A DNA stretch of 64,000 nt, from assembly GCF_002261185.1 (NCBI RefSeq), contig NZ_NEVQ01000022.1:434001-498000 (forward strand), read 5' to 3'. This stretch comes from Bordetella genomosp. 4. Lineage in GTDB: Bacteria > Pseudomonadota > Gammaproteobacteria > Burkholderiales > Burkholderiaceae_B. Each line of letters starts with the position of its first letter. The first letter of the stretch is position 1. Position numbers and translations under genes: made by a program. The notes beneath the pieces are model-generated. The model worked only from the letters and a program-made list of their open reading frames with translations. It was not told the DNA's origin and did no database searches. Shown piece after piece: positions 60,800-64,000 of this stretch.

Positions 60800-60897
60800 A
60801 GCCATATTGGGGGAATCACTGAGTCGGATGGGCACGATATCGATATCGCAAGAGGGCTAAGACGTACCCCCCAGAGGCGGATGCCTGCACCAAGGCT

Positions 60898-62406
60898 TCA
60901 GGGACGAACCCGCGTGGCAGGTGAAAGCTTTTTCCAGGGCAGATCGCCCGGGTCAGCCGCCAGCATACCGGGCGCCAAGGCATACAGAATATCGGTGTCA
61001 GGGGTTTCCACGACCGCTTCAAAATCGGCTCGGAAATGCTGAGTGCTCTTGACTACAATGATCTTCATTTCTTCCGGGTTGATACCCACCATCCGGAACA
61101 GCTCGCGGTCCTGGGCGCCGATCCGGCCGCTCGCCACGACAATCAGGACGCCTTCGATTTCCAGACAAGCGCTCGGCCCGAGCCGGGTTTGAAACCCGGT
61201 CATTTTGGGCCCCTTGAACGTCGTCACACCATCCGACAAGGCGAGGACGCGAAAGGTCCCAGAAACAGGGGGCTCACTCTGTCCCGTCGGCGTTTCGATG
61301 GATTCCCCGATTTCGATTTCCAGAGTCTGCCCTACTCCGGCACGGTGCGCAGCAGCGGCGGCCTGGGGATCATAAAGGACGCCCAGCGCCACACGCCTCG
61401 GAAACACGTTGCCGGCGTTGGTGTCCAGCAACGCGTGCAACATGCCGGTCGTCGAACTGGTGCCGCCAATGCCAGGATTGTCTTGCGTATCAGCGATCAC
61501 AATGGCGCGACGAGCTGACGCGGCGCGCTCCAGGCCGGAGACGACAGCCTCCCTTGCTTTCAATGCCTTTAAGCGCCATTGCGAGGGCTCCGCGACCCGC
61601 TTTAGCAAAGTAGCGACGGCTTCCTCCGCTCGGTCGCCATGAGACCACAATACGGGAGCGCACTCTTCGAAATCCGAGGACGGGAATCCCATACAAAAAC
61701 TGGTCATCGTGCCCAAGCGTTTGTCTATCTCGTTCAGCAACTCATAGGCGCCTTTTGCCGGGTCGGATGCGGTGCCCTGAGAATTAACCGGAATCAGATA
61801 CGGTAGCCGTTCGACGCTTAGCTTCTCACGTCCGACGTTGTGCAAGTATCGTTCGAGCAGTTCGGCGGCCCGCTCGCCGGTTTTTACGTAGTCGATGTGT
61901 GGATAGGTACGAAACGCGACCAAGCCATCCGCTTGTTCAAGCATGACCTTTGTGACGTTCGCATGCAAATCCAGACTGACCACAATAGGAATTGACGGCC
62001 CTACCACTCGACGAATGCGTGTCAACAGCTCACCTTCGGCGTCGTCAAACGATTGCGCCATCGCGGCGCCATGCAGCTCGAGATAAATCGCGTCGTAGTC
62101 CAGACGTTGCGCGTCGGTCACGATCGTTTCACAAATACGCTCGAATGCCTCGTCGGTAACATAGGAAGAAGGCACCGCCCCGCACCACAGACTAGGCACC
62201 AGGGTCCAGCCGCGCTGTTGCGCCTGACGTGCGAAGCCCGTCGCGGAAATCTCGACTTTCTTCACCATATCAAGCATGAGCTCGCCATGAGTGGGAGGAG
62301 GAAAGCTCTCTCCACGCTCGAACGCGGCCCAATCGGCGAAATGCGCAGCGAAAGTGTTGGTTTCGTGCTTGAACCCCGCTACAAAGACTCGCAAAGGTGA
62401 TGTCAT
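60898..62406 (-). CDS. M81 family metallopeptidase (MlrC-like)
   Basis: A 502-residue protein of the MlrC family, named after the last enzyme of microcystin breakdown. Residues FKHETNTFA near the start, LELHGAAMAQS, VSLDLHANVT and HIDYVKTGERA carry the expected metal ligands; the C-terminal domain begins around DTQDNPGIGGTSSTT. Members act on various amides. Its ATG overlaps the deacetylase stop (TAATG), so the two genes are coupled. Physiological substrate unknown. Confidence 0.88.
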   Translation of the reverse strand: MTSPLRVFVAGFKHETNTFAAHFADWAAFERGESFPPPTHGELMLDMVKKVEISATGFARQAQQRGWTLVPSLWCGAVPSSYVTDEAFERICETIVTDAQRLDYDAIYLELHGAAMAQSFDDAEGELLTRIRRVVGPSIPIVVSLDLHANVTKVMLEQADGLVAFRTYPHIDYVKTGERAAELLERYLHNVGREKLSVERLPYLIPVNSQGTASDPAKGAYELLNEIDKRLGTMTSFCMGFPSSDFEECAPVLWSHGDRAEEAVATLLKRVAEPSQWRLKALKAREAVVSGLERAASARRAIVIADTQDNPGIGGTSSTTGMLHALLDTNAGNVFPRRVALGVLYDPQAAAAAHRAGVGQTLEIEIGESIETPTGQSEPPVSGTFRVLALSDGVTTFKGPKMTGFQTRLGPSACLEIEGVLIVVASGRIGAQDRELFRMVGINPEEMKIIVVKSTQHFRADFEAVVETPDTDILYALAPGMLAADPGDLPWKKLSPATRVRP

Positions 62407-63311
62407 TATCTTTCTCCGTGCGCCAATACATAAGCAACGATCTCGTCATGGCGCGCAAACCAGACCCCGCCCGGCAGCGTCTTGGCGTACTTTATTAACT
62501 CGTCCAGGATCCAAATCCGAGAGCGGTTGGTGATCACATGCGGATGCATAGTGAGTTCGAACAGACCACCTTCTGTATAGGCGGCGTCCAATTCACGCTT
62601 GAAGATGTCAAACACGTCAGCCGGCGGCGTGTAGGGGCGCAGGCCCTGGAACCTGTGCATCAGGAAATAGACTGCGTCATCGCGCACCCAATCGAAGGGG
62701 ATTTCGACGATGCCGGTGGCCTCTCCGTGCATCTCCAGCTCGTAGCAATCGTCATCGGCTCCCAGCGACGAATCGTACGAAATGCCCAGCTCGCGCAACA
62801 GATGCAACGTATTTTCGGAGAAGTCCGCCGAGGGCGAACGAAAACCCGTGGGGCGTCTGCCCGTCACCTTTTCCAGCGCGTCGAGCGAACGCAGCATCAG
62901 ATCGCGCTCGTCCTCCATGCTGAGGTTGGAGTTCAACTCGTGAATCCAGCCATGGATGCCGATTTCGTGTCCCGCAGCGATTACCTTTTTCTGTTCTTCA
63001 GGGTATAGCAAAGCGGTCACGGCCGGCACATAGAAGCTGGCCGGAATCGCGTGTTTTTCCAGCAGATCCAAAATACGAGGGACACCGACTCGATGACCAT
63101 ATTGGCCCCAGGCAAGACGATTGATCGAGCGGCCACCGTCGCGCAGTTCGTTGGTCTCATGATCTGAGTCGAAGGCCAATGCGATAGCTAGTTGTGCACC
63201 GTTTTTCCATTTCTGCGGACGTAGCCGCCGCCCTGCTCTGACGCGGCTGACTAAACGCCGCCATTCCTGTTCCGGCCATTGCCAGGGTTGGATCGTGCTT
63301 TGATCGTTCAT
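62406..63311 (-). CDS. Polysaccharide-deacetylase-fold amidohydrolase
   Basis: A 301-residue NodB-fold protein. Motif 1 reads LAFDSDHETNE (Asp-x-Asp rather than TFDDG), motif 2 HGWIHE gives HxxxH, motif 3 FRSPSADFS, late His in LTMHPHV. This version is typical of the cytoplasmic group that includes cyclic imide hydrolases and allantoinase-like enzymes, rather than cell-wall deacetylases; no signal peptide. Paired with the M81 peptidase and followed by an MHS transporter, so amide or imide catabolism is likely. Confidence 0.85.
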   Translation of the reverse strand: MNDQSTIQPWQWPEQEWRRLVSRVRAGRRLRPQKWKNGAQLAIALAFDSDHETNELRDGGRSINRLAWGQYGHRVGVPRILDLLEKHAIPASFYVPAVTALLYPEEQKKVIAAGHEIGIHGWIHELNSNLSMEDERDLMLRSLDALEKVTGRRPTGFRSPSADFSENTLHLLRELGISYDSSLGADDDCYELEMHGEATGIVEIPFDWVRDDAVYFLMHRFQGLRPYTPPADVFDIFKRELDAAYTEGGLFELTMHPHVITNRSRIWILDELIKYAKTLPGGVWFARHDEIVAYVLAHGER

Positions 63312-63623
63312 GACGAACTCCTTTCTAAACTTAGTGCAGGGGTGGGCTCAGTTGCGAACACCGGTTGGGAGCACTTTAGGAGTCCTGGTCAAAGTCGATT
63401 GACAAGACGGGGCAGGCTTTTTTCAGATTGGGTCAAAACCGGATGAAATGCGATGCGCCACGAAATACGCGAAACGCTATGCGTACTACCAAGCATGCGG
63501 CAGCGGACGGCCCCGTGCTCCTTGCCCATGCAACGATCAATTTCCCGCTCCCTCAAATAAAGAACACAACTTACCATTAGTAGGTTACTATTGGTAGGTA
63601 AACTCTCTGTGGAGCAATGAACC
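63312..63623. other. Divergent promoter region, deacetylase/quinone oxidoreductase
   Basis: No gene seen in 312 bases. The right side carries the palindrome at 63572-63596. GGTCAAA and TTGACAAG-like elements around 63387-63436 may be weak relatives of the TTGTC/GGGACA repeats at 60763, too divergent to call. Confidence 0.45.
63572..63596. promoter_or_regulatory. 25-bp palindrome before the quinone oxidoreductase gene
   Basis: TACCATTAGTA (63572-63582) and TACTATTGGTA (63586-63596) pair at 10 of 11 positions around GGT. About 28 bases before the start. Quinone-sensing HxlR regulators (YodB/QorR type) bind TACT...AGTA dyads, so control by a redox or electrophile sensor is plausible. Confidence 0.55.
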
Positions 63624-64000
63624 ATGCATGCCCTTATCGTCGTCGCACATCCTGACCCAGCATCGTTGACCCATGCGGTCGCCGCCCAGATAGCAGAGGG
63701 CATCGCCGCCTCAAACCCTCAGGACTCATTCGAAATCGCCGATCTGGCTGCAGAGGGCTTTGACCCGCGGTTTAGCCAGACGGACGTAGCCCTGCATTTG
63801 AAGGAAGCGGCGCCCCCACTCGACGTCGCGGCGGAACACGCACGCATCGACCGCGCGGACGCTCTGGTATTGGTCTATCCTGTGTATTGGTGGTCTTTCC
63901 CTGGATTGCTCAAAGGATGGATCGACCGGGTATTCACCCAGGGCTGGGCGTATGAGGAAGACGCCGACGGCACGTTGGTCAAGAAACTGCATCGCCTGCC
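63624..64000 (+). CDS. NAD(P)H:quinone oxidoreductase, flavodoxin-like, 3' end outside window
   Basis: Translating from ATG 63624 (behind GGAG) gives MHALIVVAHPDPASLTHAVA and so on, open to the last base. The FMN/FAD phosphate loop (VVAHPDPASLTHAV), YPVYWWSFPGLLKGWIDRVF and FTQGWAYEED identify the Flavodoxin_2/NQO family of two-electron quinone reductases. Truncated at the window edge after 125 codons. Two other ATGs (63617, 63628) are in other frames. It was found by direct reading because the frame has no stop in the window. Confidence 0.85.
   Translation, partial: MHALIVVAHPDPASLTHAVAAQIAEGIAASNPQDSFEIADLAAEGFDPRFSQTDVALHLKEAAPPLDVAAEHARIDRADALVLVYPVYWWSFPGLLKGWIDRVFTQGWAYEEDADGTLVKKLHRL

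Overview
The window looks like chromosome from a high-GC beta-proteobacterium of the Alcaligenaceae (Bordetella/Achromobacter type). That is inferred from gene content: two Bug/TctC-type periplasmic receptors, many small catabolic clusters each with its own regulator, FbpABC-like and ProVWX-like importers, and a TRAP transporter. No rRNA gene, intact tRNA, CRISPR array or intact insertion sequence was seen.

Region 1 (1-10629) is the right part of a genomic island. It carries a type III-like restriction cluster on the + strand: a SNF2/RapA-like helicase (cut by the window edge), a DUF4391 protein, a beta-class DNA methyltransferase (Mod), a Fic protein and a type III restriction subunit (Res). 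The island ends at a CCA-terminated 3' fragment of a tRNA-Leu(CAA) gene (10576-10629), preceded by AT-rich DNA full of inverted repeats, as expected of an attachment site. Region 2 (10630-13100) is a scar zone: fragments of an SDR gene, a royal-jelly/Yellow-family gene and an AraC regulator lie around intact DUF2076 and J-domain genes. Region 3 (13372-17029) holds a second Fic gene, a MazG-like pyrophosphohydrolase and a DUF2075 nuclease/helicase-like protein, a plausible second defence module.

The last 298 bp of the DUF2075 locus recur as an ungapped direct repeat (about 92% identical by hand count) at 33640-33937. The two copies bracket 16.6 kb of catabolic DNA (region 4). Region 4 contains (a) an SDR/BKACE/LivK-type receptor operon opposite a Crp/Fnr regulator; (b) an enolase-superfamily enzyme and Bug receptor opposite an HTH-citrate-synthase fusion, plus a secreted amidase, with one palindrome shared by the fusion and amidase promoters; and (c) a phosphonoalanine operon: phosphonopyruvate hydrolase (palA), aminotransferase (palB), an FbpABC-type importer and a divergent LysR gene (palR-like).

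Region 5 (33971-45490) has a MarR/Bug/alkaline-phosphatase-superfamily hydrolase cluster, a TRAP transporter operon with its GntR regulator, a MocR regulator opposite a 49-residue membrane protein not previously called, an IS110 scrap, and a BrnA antitoxin whose toxin has lost its 5' end at a deletion junction. Region 6 (45497-64000) holds a betaine-type ABC importer, an HxlR/SnoaL pair, a glucoamylase-like GH15 with a glucose-dehydrogenase-like SDR, two methyltransferases, a UGT-like glycosyltransferase opposite a TetR regulator, and a deacetylase/M81 peptidase/MHS transporter/AraC cluster. The window ends inside an NAD(P)H:quinone oxidoreductase gene. Several operators can be read directly and are listed.
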